Source: Magnolia sinica (taxonomy: Eukaryota; Streptophyta; Magnoliopsida; Magnoliales; Magnoliaceae). From it: a stretch of DNA of 64,000 nucleotides. Shown piece after piece: positions 12,490 through 24,385 of the stretch. The number at the start of each line of letters is the position of its first letter. Within the stretch, counting starts at the first letter, position 1. Under the pieces are notes generated by a model. The model did no database searches, was not told where the DNA came from, and saw only the letters and a program-made list of their open reading frames with translations. The position numbers and the translations under genes were made by a program. The stretch lies in NCBI RefSeq assembly GCF_029962835.1, contig NC_080578.1:29653001-29717000 (forward strand), given 5' to 3'.

Positions 12490-12501
12490 TCTCTAATACC
12501 A
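12490..12501 (-). other. Primer-binding site of the Copia element
   Basis: The minus strand reads TGGTATTAGAGA, two bases beyond the LTR end. It is close to the initiator Met tRNA site TGGTATCAGAGC. Confidence 0.75.
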
Positions 12502-12503
12502 AT

Positions 12504-14875
12504 TGAAATTGTGGTAATGACCGCTTTAGTTGAAGTCGGAATATGCCAATATGTCTTAGAGGGGGGTGAATAGTTCTTTTTAATATTTTATGGTAATTTA
12601 AAATCCTATCCAACTTATCCTGAGAGAATATGCATATATCAGGATTTCTTCAAAGTAACTTTAATGGCTTCCAAGCCAAATAGAGGATCCAGTCATAAAA
12701 ACTATATGAAAGATAAACAAGGTGCAAATTATAGTTTATGATGGATGTAACTGTGTGTGAGGTGTGATCTCATATGAGCAATTATGAAACTATTTAAGGA
12801 AATCACATAAGCAATAACAATCGCAAACACAGTTGTTTTTATAGTGGTTCGACTACTTGTCTACTCCACTTCCAGTGGATGCACTTGACCCTTGAGTGTA
12901 CCGGATCTCACTAATGCAGGTTTCACAATAGGTTCACCTCAAATTGGAGGTTTTAAATCAGGTTCACCTCTAACCTGTACAACCTACACCTAGGCTGACA
13001 CAAATTGTCTACACGACATAGTTTATGCTCTCATGAGCAATGGTCAACACACAATACCCAACTTTTAGGCCGCACAAGCCAAGGATCCAATCGAGGAACC
13101 TCACTAGTTTATGCTCCCATGAGCAACGGTCAATACAAAGCACCCAAGTTTTAGACCACACAGGTCAAGGACCTACACAAGGACCTAAGAGTTTATGCTC
13201 TCCATAGAGCAAGGGTCAACACAAAGCACCCCCACGTACACTCCTGCCAAAGGCCTCCTATGAGGACTTGCAATGGGTGAGAAACATCTTAGACCCAATC
13301 CTACATAAGGAATGATCATAAGGGTCCTCTGGACTCTAATGACTACAAATAAGTAGATGAGCCACATTCAGTGCGTTGATGAAGATCTCCTCCTTTGATG
13401 ACGAAGAATCTTCAACTCCCTTGAACCACAACTCAGAAGATGTACCAATACATGGCGATGGGTTGGGTCAAGGTTATGATGGAATTCTACTCTATTAAAT
13501 GTTTTCCTTTAAGGAAGATAGAGCAATTCCAATCATCTATGCATTCAAGGCATCCCAGCTTAATGATTTTCCATTAAGGTAGTAGCTGCAAGATCCTTGA
13601 ATGTGGAAGTTCATTCTCCAATCCACTTTATTGAATATCAATGATGAGGGTGGACTGGAGGATGAACTTCCACGAGAGAAAAGGCTTAGGGTATATGGTT
13701 TAGGGTTAAACACTCCAAAGCACTCTTTGTTTTCTCTACCAACAACCAAGAGCAAGCTTTCTTTAAATAGGAAAAAGGTTCCAACGGATATAAAACGGTC
13801 ACATTTTTTATAGAGTTCGATATCATCGAGTAGGGTTGATATCATCGAGCGTATACTCTCGATAGCATCGATTGGCCGCTCGATGACACGAACTTAACTG
13901 TTAAACGCTTTTGAAACCTTTTGCCAACTGGTCGAGCAAATCGAACTAGCGTCGATGTCATCGGATTTCGAACTCCAGTTTCATCGACATAAGGTTCGAT
14001 TCCTCGACATTTGAAAATGTGAGAGTACTTGCCTTTGAAATGTTTCAGGAATATGATATGATCGAGCATCACTTGATATCATTGGAATTTGAATATTGAT
14101 GATATCGAGGGCAGTATCGATTCATCGATAATTCTAAGGAATTTTCCTATAAGCTTGTTGGACAATTTATGTCCACTTTCGATGACATCAACACTACCTC
14201 GATATGATCGATATTTGAACATCGATTTTATCGAGTGACTCTCGATCCAAGAAAAATAACCTGAAAACTTGCTGGATAGATTAGTGTCCCAAACCGATAT
14301 CATCAAAGGGCTTCCGATATCATTGAGATTTGAATTCCAAGGATATCGAGGAGCTCTTCGATATATCGAGGATTACATGTTTTTCCTTAGCAATACTTTG
14401 GACATAAAAGAAAAAGTGTAGATTTTATCGAGTCGGCTCAATGGACTCGAGATTTAAACTTCGATGATATCAATGAGTCCATCGATCCATCGATAATTCA
14501 ATCCAGATATCTTTGTGGTTGCTGGACATCTTTGGTTCTTATTTCGATAAGATCGGGTGAGCTTCAAGGACATCAATAATAGTGTTCGATTTTATTGAAC
14601 CACTTGTCGATAAATCGACAAAGGTAGAAAACTTAATGATTTTCCTTAAGTTTGAAAAAGTTTTCTTGCAAAAAAAAGAAAACTAAGGTGTTCTGTTCAA
14701 TTTTAAGGGTTTTAATTACCTAGTGTTTTGGGACATGGGATGTGAGGCTAAGATTTACCTGTGGTGAGTTCGGGCACACATCCTGTTGAGGCAGACGCTT
14801 GATCAATCTTCTTATGGGGCTCCTTTATCCAGCTGACTCAACGCTCACGCTAATTGACAAACCAAGGCACTTTCA
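12504..14875 (-). repeat. 5' LTR of the Copia element
   Basis: On the minus strand it starts TGAAAGTGCCTTGG and ends CACAATTTCA, giving short TGAAA/TTTCA inverted ends. It contains CTATTCACCCCCC near its 3' end, a TATA-like CTCTATAAAAAA (about 13808-13819) and a dense cluster of TATCGA/TCGATA words from 13820 to 14620. No second copy with both ends was found in the window. Confidence 0.8.
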
Positions 14876-15129
14876 ATGGGATACCCTAAAAATTAACTAT
14901 ATATGGAATTTAGGTGTGCCACACCATCTAAAAACATATGAAGACATGCCTTAAACATATAAAAGTACTTGGTGGAGCCCACCTTAGTTTTGGATGCAGC
15001 TGAAACTTGGCCTGACCCCTCATCCAATTGGACACACACAGTAGATGGTCTAGATTTGTGAACCAGATCTCGGTAGTAGGTCTAACAAATTATTATGAAT
15101 GTTTTAATGGGAGGGTAACCCCTCTCAAC
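14876..15129. other. Intergenic sequence, no gene seen
   Basis: Contains GTGGAGCCCACCTT and similar words of the dispersed GGGCCCAC repeats, but no ends or coding potential. Confidence 0.4.
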
Positions 15130-15335
15130 TGTTGTATGTTTTAATCTACCACTTTTGTGACCCTTAAGAAGTTTTTAATGATGGTCGTTCAATCACTACT
15201 GTTTCCCTAGTGTAGTCCACATGTGATTTGAATCTGCTTCATTTTTGGGCTCAAGCTATAACATGATCTGAAAAAATAGATGGACAGAATGGATGAAACA
15301 CATATATCATGTTAGGGCCCACAGAGTACCATCCA
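15130..15335. repeat. Half of a fold-back repeat (right arm only)
   Basis: Carries the right-arm words of the fold-back family: TTCAATCACTACTGTTTCC, GTAGTCCACATG, CTTCATTTTTGGGCTC, AGATGGACAGAATGGATG, then GGGCCCACAGAG. The left arm is not present. Confidence 0.6.
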
Positions 15336-15370
15336 GTATCACCTCCTGTTGACAACGTTAGTAAGGGGGT

Positions 15371-15631
15371 GCAAATTGGCTACTACCCCCACTGGGACCT
15401 CGCTACCGATGGACGGTCCTGTTAGGCTCTCAACGAACCTACCGTAATTAATGTGTTTTGTCCACCATCCATCCACTTTTAAAGATCATTTTAAAACAAG
15501 ACCCCAAAATGGAGGCAGATGAAAGGCACTGAGTAGACCACAGCACAAGCAGTGGTGGTGACAGTAACCCCACCATTGAAACCTTCCTAGGGCCAACATA
15601 AAGGTCGCATAGGGCTGGATGAAGGCAAAAA
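15371..15631. repeat. Fold-back repeat, left half (split by the CACTA element)
   Basis: Starts GCAAATTGGCTACTACCCCC and runs through CCATCCATCCACTTTTAAAG and GTAGACCACAGCAC to GGCTGGATGAAGGCAAAAA, where the CACTA element begins. The matching right half starts directly after the CACTA at 28404. Confidence 0.8.
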
Positions 15632-15649
15632 CACTATAAGAAAATAGGC

Positions 15650-16885
15650 CTTTAGCCACAATTTTTTAACCTCAGTTGAAAGAACTGAAGGCTAAATGTG
15701 TTTTTTTAGCATCGGTTGCTAAGGAACTGAGGCTAAAAGTCTACTTATTATCCTCAGTTACATAGGAACCGAGGCGAAAAGTCTACTTTTTAGCCTCAGT
15801 TGCATATAAACAGAGGCCAAAAGTCTACTTTTAGCCTCAGTTGCATATAAACTGAGGCGAAAAGTCTACTTTTTTGCCTTAGTTGCATAGGAACCGTGGT
15901 GAAAAGTCTACTTTTTATCCTCATTTGCATAGGAACCGAAGCGAAAAGTCTACATTTTAACCTCAGTTGCATAGGAACCGAGGCCAAAAGTCTACTTTTT
16001 AGCCTTAGTTGCATAAGAACCAAGGCCAAAAGTCTACATTTTAGCCTCAGTTGCATAGGAAGCGAGGCGAAAAGTCCACTTTTTAGCCTCAGTTGCATAG
16101 GAACCGAGGCGAAAAGTCTACTTTTTAGCCTCAGTTGCATAGGAACCGAGGCCAAAAGGATACTTTTATCCTCATTTGCATAGGAACTGAGGCAAAAAGT
16201 CTATTTTTAGCCTCAGTTGCATAGGAACTGAGGCGAAAATCTACTTTTTAGCCTCAGTTGCATAGGAACCAAGGCGAAAAGTCTACTTTTTGCCTCATTT
16301 GCATAAGAACCGAGGCGAAAAGTCAACATTTTAGCATTAGTTGTATGGGAACTGATGCCAAAAGTCTACTTTTTAGCCTCAATTGCATAGGAATTGAGGC
16401 AAAAAGTCTACGTTTTATCCTCATTTGCATAGGAACCGAGGCGAAAAGTCTACATTTTAGCCTCAATTGCATAGGAACCGAGGCCAAAAGTCTACTTTTT
16501 AGCCTCAGTTGCATAGGAACTGAGGCCAAAAGTCTACATTTTAGCCTCAGTTGCATAGGAATCAAGGCGAAAAGTTTACTTTTTAGCCTCAGTTGCATAG
16601 TAACTGAGGTTAAAAGTCTACTTTTTAGCCTCAGTTGCATAGGAGCTGAGGCGAAAAGTCTACCTTTTAGCCTCTGTTGCATAAGAACTGAGGCCAAAAG
16701 TCTACTTTTTAGCCTCAGTTGCATAGGAACCGAGGCTAAAATTCTACTTTTAACATCAGTTGCATAGGAACCGAGGCGAAAAGTCTACTTTTTAACCTTA
16801 GTTGCATAGAAACAGAGGTGAAAGTCTACTTTTTAGCCTCAGTTGCACAGAAACTGAGGCTAAAAGTCTACTCTTTTAGCCTTTG
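15650..16885. repeat. Left subterminal array, about 41-bp hairpin units
   Basis: About 28 imperfect units. Each contains AGCCTCAGTTGCATAGGAAC followed by CGAGGC(G/T/C)AAAAGTCTACTTTTT. Within a unit GCCTC and GAGGC are inverted, so each can form a small hairpin. This array explains the long ORFs on both strands (for example 15896-16183 and 16258-16767); they are translations of the repeat. Confidence 0.95.
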
Positions 16886-17860
16886 AGAAACTCTAAAAAA
16901 TCTTGGCATATTAGTAGTTCAAATTTGACCATCTGTTTCATGGGGCCCAATTTTGGTGTGCTCCTAATGGACGGTTAATATAGAAAACAGTCATCCATCC
17001 GGAATCAACAAATAGATATTCATTAATCAGAGGTTAGGATAATATAATGTTTGATTTTTGGGTTATTGCCTCTTTATAGTGGGTCCCAAGTTTTGGATGG
17101 CCAAATTTGTGTTGCATATTTCCACGTGGATGATTTCTAAATTCACATGCATATGAATCATCACACTCTACTAGAGCATCAAATAACACACTCGACGACT
17201 CGGCGGAATCATCTGTACTCGATAAGAGTCTGGACTCACCTGTTTCGAGGGTGAATCGGACCGACCGAGTCTGAGTCGACACAGACAAGTTACATCAACT
17301 CCTTCGAGTCGTCAATCCTCATGTGGTAGGTAGGATTGGTTTTTACAACAAGCATACCAGACCGCTCATCTTCTTGACCCTACTAGAAAATGACCCTAAT
17401 GGTCAATACTAGCCATACAATTGTTGATTAGACAACGGTCCATCATGATTTGTCCACATTTTCACCGGGGACAACCTTCTATACAAGTGAAGTATGTTTC
17501 AATGATCTAGATTTTTTACCTGGTGGGACCACTACAAATTGGCCATGTGCTAAAACTATCCTCCATTGAACAACCACGTCCATCCTATTGATGGATTTTT
17601 ATTTTTTTATTTTTACAGCATAGTGGACCAGATTTTCTGATAGTACACAGTTCAACAACTGGTGAACAGTCTAGATTTCTTGAAGTTGTGCCCTATGTAT
17701 AGGAATGCTAGCCTGATTGGAATTAAATTTCTAGACAACCAACTTTCATCATTGGATGAGTTAGATGCAAGTTGGACATCATGGACCGTCCACAATGGAA
17801 CCAATAAGATGAAAGGTTTGGATAACTGGAAAGTGGACACACGTGTGGAGAAATAGGGTT
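16886..17860. other. CACTA interior, unassigned
   Basis: No coding signal found. Short ORFs (17034-17288, 17652-17894) show no family features. The text resembles ordinary plant intergenic or promoter sequence. Confidence 0.4.
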
Positions 17861-18437
17861 GAGGATAAAAGGGCATTTTGCACGTGGGCATCATATAATG
17901 GCCTAAGAGAGAAACTAACCAAGAGAGAGAAAGTAACTAGGGTTAGTTAAGTAACCCTAGTTAGGTAAGTAGGGTTAGCAGCCGATAAAAGTAGAGGTGC
18001 TGGAGAGGCTACCTAAATGGGCAGCAGCTCTCACACTGTGGTAGTGCGATCAGAGATTCGATCATCTTTGTCAGGCTCTCTCTGTTATTTTACCTCGTTT
18101 CTCTCATTTTTTGCATACATAGGATTTGATTAGAAGGAATCGAAGCTGAACGAGGTAGGCTTCTCTCTCTTAATTGGTTTTTCTAATGAGATTTGAGAAG
18201 GGATCGTTCGATCACTACCTGATCGTCTATCTCATTGTTTTGTCTATTTTCTATCGAGATTTAAGCAGCGATCGATATGTGGCTGCTTTGGATCCTCTCT
18301 ATCTCTCTCTCTTCGGCTTAGCTGGTTTGCTATTAATATTTGAGAATTGATCTAGCTATCTTTGCTTTGAGTCCTCACTCTCTCTCAGCTAGTTTTCTAT
18401 TGAGATCTGAGAAGCGATCGATCTATTGCTGCTTTAG

Positions 18438-18493
<56 letters not shown>

Positions 18494-18640
18494 CACAAAA
18501 CTGGTGTTTTGTTAAAATTTGAAGATCGATCGTCTTGATTGGTTGCTGTCATCGATCTCTCTCTCCCTCCCCCAAATTTTAGGTTTTTTTTCTTATGCAT
18601 TTGAATTCGACTCTAGAGAGATGACTCGGTGCAATTTCAC
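17861..18640 (+). promoter_or_regulatory. Promoter/5'-leader-like block in the CACTA element
   Basis: A repeated CTAGGGTTAGTTAAG/CCTAGTTAGG motif (17938-17976) resembles plant telo-box-like AGGGTTAG elements. It is followed by a pyrimidine-rich leader with degenerate units of about 90 bp containing GAGAAGGGATCG / GAGAAGCGATCGATC (18175-18560). Such leaders occur before plant genes. It may have been captured with one of the exon fragments or may drive element transcription. This is inferred from composition only. Confidence 0.3.
18440..18492. repeat. (CT)n microsatellite
   Basis: A pure CT run of about 50 bases in the leader-like block. Confidence 0.95.
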
Positions 18641-19242
18641 TTATAAGAAGTAGAAACCTCGTTTCTTTAGAGATTTCTGTCTGTACCAGACTCACTCTAT
18701 TTCTAGAATCTGATCCTTTCTCTTCTCTAACTTATTTCATTATAGATCTAAAAGATCCCTCACTGGGATAATCTTTCTCACCTTCTTTTAAGTTATTCTT
18801 CATTGAGAAAAAATGCTCAAGTTTCGCTCTTTTAAGGAGTAGATTTCTCCCTTTGTGAGAAATCTTTCTTCCGTCTATCCGATTTCATTTGTAGAAAATC
18901 TAAAATCCCTGTTTTCCTTTTCTTCTTTTGGTGTTACAAGTACAGATCGTGCCATAACACATGCATGTGCAATTTAAGGTATTTCTCAAATGTGATAATT
19001 TTGGTGCCATGACACATGCATAGTGGGGCCCACCTGATGAGCAGCATGGATCTCACTTGTGCAACATTCTCATGTGTGGGGAGAAAGGGTTCTAGATCAT
19101 ACTCTTGCAAGTAGACAAAGCAGGACTTCTCAAGCTGTTCAGAAATGATTTCTTCTGCTCATTTTGTACAGTTGGTTTATAATGGAGTGAATGAGTCATA
19201 CGACCTGAATCATAAAATTCATATGACCAGCTATTACCATTA
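18641..19242. other. CACTA interior, unassigned
   Basis: Pyrimidine-rich sequence, then a stretch with GTGGGGCCCACCTGATG near 19023. No gene is visible. Confidence 0.35.
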
Positions 19243-19247
19243 CCAAA

Positions 19248-19863
19248 TGTTGAGCTATGGAGTCACATTTGGGCAATGCCACTCGACCAGTCGAGTGGGC
19301 AGCTTGACCGGTCGAGAAGCCAACTCGACCGGTCGAGAAGCCGACTCGACCGGTCGAGGGCTTGCTCGACTCAAAGTCCAACGAGCTATGATATTTTAGG
19401 TCCGCGATGCTCGACCGGTCGAGGCCCTTGCTCCACCAGTTGAGGCCCTTGCTCGACCAGTCAAGGTTATGCATATTCGTTTCCGGATTTTGCCTGGACT
19501 GCGGATATTTGAGACATTTTTGCAAGAGGTGCAAAAGGGAAGTTGGCTAAACTATAAATAGGGGTCCCTAGGGCTTTTCTAGGGTTAATGGGAGTTATGC
19601 TAAAGTGTGGGCAAAGGGTTTTCTCTATACATATAAAGGGAAAAGGTTAATATATTGCATGTAATCTCATTTTCTTCATAGTGGAAGTTTGCGCCCGTGG
19701 TTTTTTTACCCTTGTTTAGGGTTTTTCCACGTATATTTTGTCTCGTGGTTTGTTTGAAATGTTTTGATTCTTATTCTAGATTATATTTCTTTCTGTTTAT
19801 CATTTATGGGTGAGACCGAAGATTGGATCTCAGTTCACTGCGCTTTTGGCATGCTTCGCAACA
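19248..19863 (+). repeat. 5' LTR of the Tork-like Copia
   Basis: Starts TGTTGAGC and ends GCAACA. It holds several copies of the palindrome CTCGACCGGTCGAG (19292-19470) and a TATA-like CTATAAATAGGGG (about 19551-19563). Confidence 0.93.
19551..19563 (+). promoter_or_regulatory. TATA box of the Copia 5' LTR
   Basis: AACTATAAATAGGGGTCCC is a good plant TATA match. The 3' LTR keeps it as CTATAAATAGGGGACCC near 24072. Confidence 0.7.
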
Positions 19864-19865
19864 AC

Positions 19866-19877
19866 TGGTATCAGAGA
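19866..19877 (+). other. Primer-binding site
   Basis: TGGTATCAGAGA follows the LTR by two bases and matches the initiator Met tRNA site except the last base. Confidence 0.9.
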
Positions 19878-19902
19878 TATTAGTTTAGTTCTATTGAGAG
19901 TG

Positions 19903-22900
19903 ATGACAGAAGAATGGAAGATTAGAATTGAGAAGTTTGATAGTTCAAACTTTGCCTTCTAAAAGATATAAATGGAGGATTATTTGTATCAGGACCTCTA
20001 TATTCCTCTAGGAGGAAAAGAGAAGAAACCAAAAAAGATGACAGATGATGAATGATCTTTATTGGATCGGAAGGCTTTGGGTATGATCTGACTCTCTTTG
20101 TTTAAGAGTGTCACCTTCAATATATCTAAGGTGAAAACCACAAAAGAATTAATGGAAGCACTAGCTACGATATATGAAAAACCCTCAGCATTTAACAAGG
20201 TTAATCTTATGAAACAGCTATTCAACATAAAGATGTCAGATGGTGGGAGCATGGCTGAATATCTAAACGAGTTTAATATAGTCACGAGCCAATTAAAATC
20301 CGTTGGCATTATTTTTTAGGATGAGGTAAGGGCGTTATTGATCTTGTCCAATTTGTCAGACAGTTGGGATGGTTTGGTGATTGCTGTGAGCAATTCTTCA
20401 GGGTCGACAAAGGTAAAATTTGATGATATGGCAAGTCTAATTCTCAGCGAAGAATCTAGATGAAAGGCATCAGGAGTTTCAGAGGATTTCAGGAATGCTC
20501 TAAACGTTGAAGGAAGAGAAAGATCGCTAAACAAAGGAGGCAATAAACACAGACGTTCTAAGTTGAGAAAGAAGTCCGAGGGACCGAAAGACAAAGACGA
20601 GTGTTGGCATTACGGCAAGAAGGGGCATATGAAACGTGATTGTAGGGCGCTTAAGAAACAAGAAGAAAGCTCTCAAGGCGGAAAGAATTCAGTGAATCTA
20701 TCTAAGGAGAGTGATACAGAGGCATTGATCTTGTCTCTTAATGCAAGGAATGAGTCTTAAGTCATAGACTCGGGTGCTTTGTTTTATGCCATTTCATGTA
20801 CGGAAGTTCTGTGTGATTACGTGTCAAGTGACTTCGGGAGAGTCTACCTGGGTGATGATGAGCCGTGTAGTATTGTTGGAAAGGGAGATGTTCATATGAG
20901 TCAGAAAGACGGAACAACTTTGAAATTGAAGGATGTTAGACATGTACCAAGTTTGAAACGGAATTTGATCTCAGTGAGCCAGTTGGCCAATACTGGATAT
21001 ATGATGACATTCACTAGTGATTCCTAAAAGATCACAAAAGGTGCTTTGGTGATATCTCGAGGCAACAGGGAAGAAACTTTATACGTGACTTTAAGATCGT
21101 ATAATTCACTCACAGTCGCATCAACTGGAGTGAATGGGCAGTTATGGCATCAGAGGTTGGGATATATGAGTGAGAAAGGGATGAAAGTGTTATTGTCAAA
21201 AGGGAAGCTACCAAGGCTGAAGTTTATTAACTTGGAATTCTGTGAGGACTGTGTGTATGGCAAGCAGAAGAGAGTAAGTTTCAAGAAAATAGGATGCACT
21301 CCAAAGACACACCTATTGGAGCTTGTACACACTGATGTGTGGAGACCGGCATAGGTATCATCTCTTGGTGGCTCACGTTATTTCATTTCTTTTATTGATG
21401 ATGCTAGAAGAAAACTGTGGGTTTATTTCTTAAAGCATAAATCTGATGTATTTGATTATTTAAGAAGTAGAAAGTAATGATAGAAAATGAGACAGGTAAA
21501 ACAGTAAAATATATCAGATTAAATAATGGGGGACAATACTGTGATAAGAGATTTGAGTATTGTGCAGCAAATGGAATCAAACATCAGAAAATGATTCCAG
21601 GGACGCCGCAGCAGAACGGTGTAGCTAAGCATATTAATAAGACCATCCTTGAGCGCACCAAGAGCATGAGGTTACATGAAGGGGTGCCCAAGACATTTTG
21701 GGCAGATGCTGTGAATACTGCCGCATATCTCATTAATAGAAGTCCCTCAGCACCATTGGATGGTGGGCTACCAGAAGAAACATGGACTGGAAAAGAAGTG
21801 AACCTTGCACATCTCAAAGTGTTCGGTTGCCCTTCATATGTTCACATTAATGCAACGTACGAAAACAAGTTGGATGCGAAGTCCAGGAGGTGCACATTTA
21901 TAAGCTACGAGCAGCATGATTTTAGTTACAGGTTTTGGGATATAGAAAATAAAAAAATCATCAGAAGCAAAGATGTAGTCTTCAATAAAAAAAGTGATGT
22001 ATATTGATAATGTGCAGCAAAATAAGGCCGAGGAGAAAGAATTTATAGAGTTGGAATAGTTACTGGACACGGGTGTTACAGCACCATAGGATGATCATGC
22101 AAAGGAGCATTATAAGGCAGAGCCTCAAACATCAGTTGTGAGGAGGTGTACTCGGGAGAGAAGACTCATGGTCCGAAACACATCATCCTTACATTATCTA
22201 CTGTTGATAGATAATTGTGAACCAAAGTGTTTTAAAGAGACATTACAGTCAGATACACGGGTTAAGTGGGAGTAGGCCATGAATGATGAGATGGACTCTC
22301 TTAAGTCAAAATCATATATGAGAGTTAGTCACTCTACCTAAGGGTAAGAAAGCTCTTTATAACAAGTGGGTTTACAGACTGAAGGAGGAGCACAATACTT
22401 CGAAATGGTATAAGGTTAGATTGGTTGTGAAAGGGTTCCAACAAAAGGTAGGTATCGACTTCACCGAAATATGATGGTCTTGAGTACAGTGGCTACAGAG
22501 GACTTAAATGTAGAGCAACTAGATGTTAAGACGGCATTTCTTCATGGGGACCTTAAAGAAGAGATATACATGCATCAGTTGATAGGATACGTGACACAAG
22601 GAAAGGAGAACAAGTTGTGTAGACTGAAGAAGAGTCTATATGGTCTAAAGCAAGCCCCGAGGCAATAGTATAAGAAGTTCAAAAGTTTCATGTTGGGAAT
22701 CAATTTTAGGAGATGTCATGTAGACCACTGTTACTATTTGAAAATTTTTGATACGTCGTACATCATCCTTCTTCTGTATGTTAATGATATGCTTGTGGCC
22801 GGTTCAAACATGGAGAACATCTCAGATCTCAAATGACAACTATGTAGAGAATTTGCCATGAAGGATTTAGGAGCTGCAAAACAAATCCTAGGCATGAGGA

Positions 22901-23739
22901 TAAAACATGATAGGAAAAATAAGAAACTGGTTTTATCACAGGCAGAGTACATAGCCCAGGTACTTGATCGATTTAATGTGGGAAGCGTTAAGCCGGTTAG
23001 CACTCCATTAGCCAACCACTTCAAGCTTTCTAAGGAGTAAGGTGTAAAGACGTGGGTGGAACGAGACTACATGGCTAAAGTCCCATATGCGTCAGCTATT
23101 AGGAGTCTCATGTATGCTATGGTGAGCACGAGGTCAGACATTGCTCAAGTAGTAGGAGTTGTTAGCAGGTTTATGAACAACCCTGGGAAGGAATATTGGG
23201 AAGCTATGAAGTGGATCCTCAGATACCTGGTAGGTACTGTGGATGTAGGGCTATGCTATGGTGGATCAAAAATTAAGCTACAAGGATATGTAGATTCAGA
23301 TTTTGCAGGAGATATCGACAGCAGAAGAAGCACTACAGGTTATGTATTTACTCTGGGTAGTGCTGCAGTCAGTTGGGTCTCTCAGTTACAGAAGATAATA
23401 TCTATCTATACGACAGAAGCAGAATATGTTGCATCTACAGAAGCGTGCAAGGAGATGGTGTGGATGCAAGGTTTCATGGAAGAGTTTGGTAAGAAGTAAG
23501 CAAATTGTAAGCTGTATAGTGACAGTCAGAATGCAATACACTTGGCTAAGAATTCAGCCTTTCAATCAAGGACCAAGCATATTGACATCAGATATCACTT
23601 CGTATGTTCGTTACTGAAAGATGGATCGATTGCTCTGGAGAAGATTCATACAAGTGAGAATCCTGCGGATTTGCTGACTAAGGCGATCACACGGGAGAAG
23701 TTGAAGCTCTGTTCAACTTTAATTAGTCTTCAGGCTTGA
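19903..23739 (+). pseudogene. Tork-like Copia gag-pol polyprotein, degenerate
   Basis: One reading frame with many stops starts MTEEWKIRIEKFDSSNFAF near 19903. Gag has a knuckle CWHYGKKGHMKRDC (about 20601-20642) with the second Cys changed to Tyr. Protease has VIDSGA (20764) with the preceding Trp now a stop. GAG-pre-integrase has LWHQRLGYMSEKGM. Integrase has the TPQQNGVAKHINKTILERTK segment (21600-21660) and the LKVFGCPSYVHI block. RT has LNVEQLDVKTAFLHGDL (22504-22554), and its YVDDM motif is YVNDM (22780-22795). RNase H has GYVDSDFAGDIDSRRSTTGY (23287-23346) and ends LLTKAITREKLKL. Trp, Gln and Arg codons turned to stops and the RT Asp to Asn change suggest methylcytosine decay. It is inactive. 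Confidence 0.93.
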
Positions 23740-23756
23740 AGACGAGAAGGTGGTGT
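23740..23756 (+). other. Polypurine tract candidate
   Basis: GAAGACGAGAAGGTGG lies just after pol and before the 3' LTR, at a distance of about 55 bases. Copia elements often have the tract closer, so this may be the upstream of two. Confidence 0.35.
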
Positions 23757-23809
23757 ACTCTGAATGTAAAAGACAAAGGTTTATGGAGATGTGTCTCTAA
23801 GTAAGAGAT

Positions 23810-24380
23810 TGTTGAGATGTGGAGTTACATTTGGGCAACGCCATTCGACCAGTCGAGTGGGCTGCTTGACCGATCAAGGGTCCCACTCGACTGGTCGAAG
23901 GCTGCCTCGACTCAAAGTCCAGTGAGCTATGATTTTTTAGGTCCGTGGTGCTCGACCGGTCGAGGCCCTTGCTCGACTAGTTGAGGTTATGCAAATTTAT
24001 TTCCAGATTTTACACGGACTGCGGATTTTTGAGACGGTTTCACAAGAGGTGAGAAAGGGAAGTTGTCTAAACTATAAATAGGGGACCCTAGGGTTTTTCT
24101 AAGGTTAATGGGAGTTATTCTAAAGTGTGGGCAAAGGGTTTTCTCTATACATCTAAAGGGAAAAGGTTAGTATAATGCCTGTAATCTCATTTTCTTCATA
24201 GTGGAAATTTGTGCCCATGGTTTTTTACACTTATTTGGGGTTTTCCACGTATATCTTGTTTGTGGTTTGTTTGAAATGCTTTGATTCTTCTTCTAGATTA
24301 TATTTCTTTCTGTTTATCATTTGTGGGTGAGAGCAAAGACTGGATCACGGTTCACTACGTTGTTGGCATGCTACGCAACG
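23810..24380 (+). repeat. 3' LTR of the Tork-like Copia
   Basis: Starts TGTTGAGATG and ends GCAACG (last base changed). It is collinear with the 5' LTR but has fewer TCGACCGGTCGA units, so the tandem words differ in number between the two LTRs. Confidence 0.92.
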
Positions 24381-24385
24381 CCAAA

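Larger units (their letters stand above)
10050..14875 (-). mobile_element. Ty1/Copia element, 3'-truncated
   Basis: One LTR (12504-14875), its primer-binding site and gag to protease are present in the right order on the minus strand. The pol half and the 3' LTR are missing. The left break lies next to the LTR-like sequence at 9522-10050, which may have inserted there. Confidence 0.75.
19243..24385 (+). mobile_element. Ty1/Copia element, Tork/TNT1-like, nested in the CACTA
   Basis: LTRs are at 19248-19863 and 23810-24380, and the target duplication CCAAA is at 19243-19247 and 24381-24385. The primer-binding site, gag, protease, integrase, reverse transcriptase and RNase H follow in Copia order on the plus strand. 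All domains are present but interrupted by stops. It entered the CACTA after the CACTA was in place or travelled with it. Confidence 0.95.

Noticed and set aside
15796-16767. Long ORFs of repeated Met-Gln-Leu-Arg-Leu-Lys or Cys-Ile-Gly-Thr-Glu-Ala-Lys units on both strands, and a CRISPR-like look of the array
   Set aside because: They are translations of the 41-bp subterminal repeat of a CACTA transposon. Units are contiguous without unique spacers, and the genome is a plant's.
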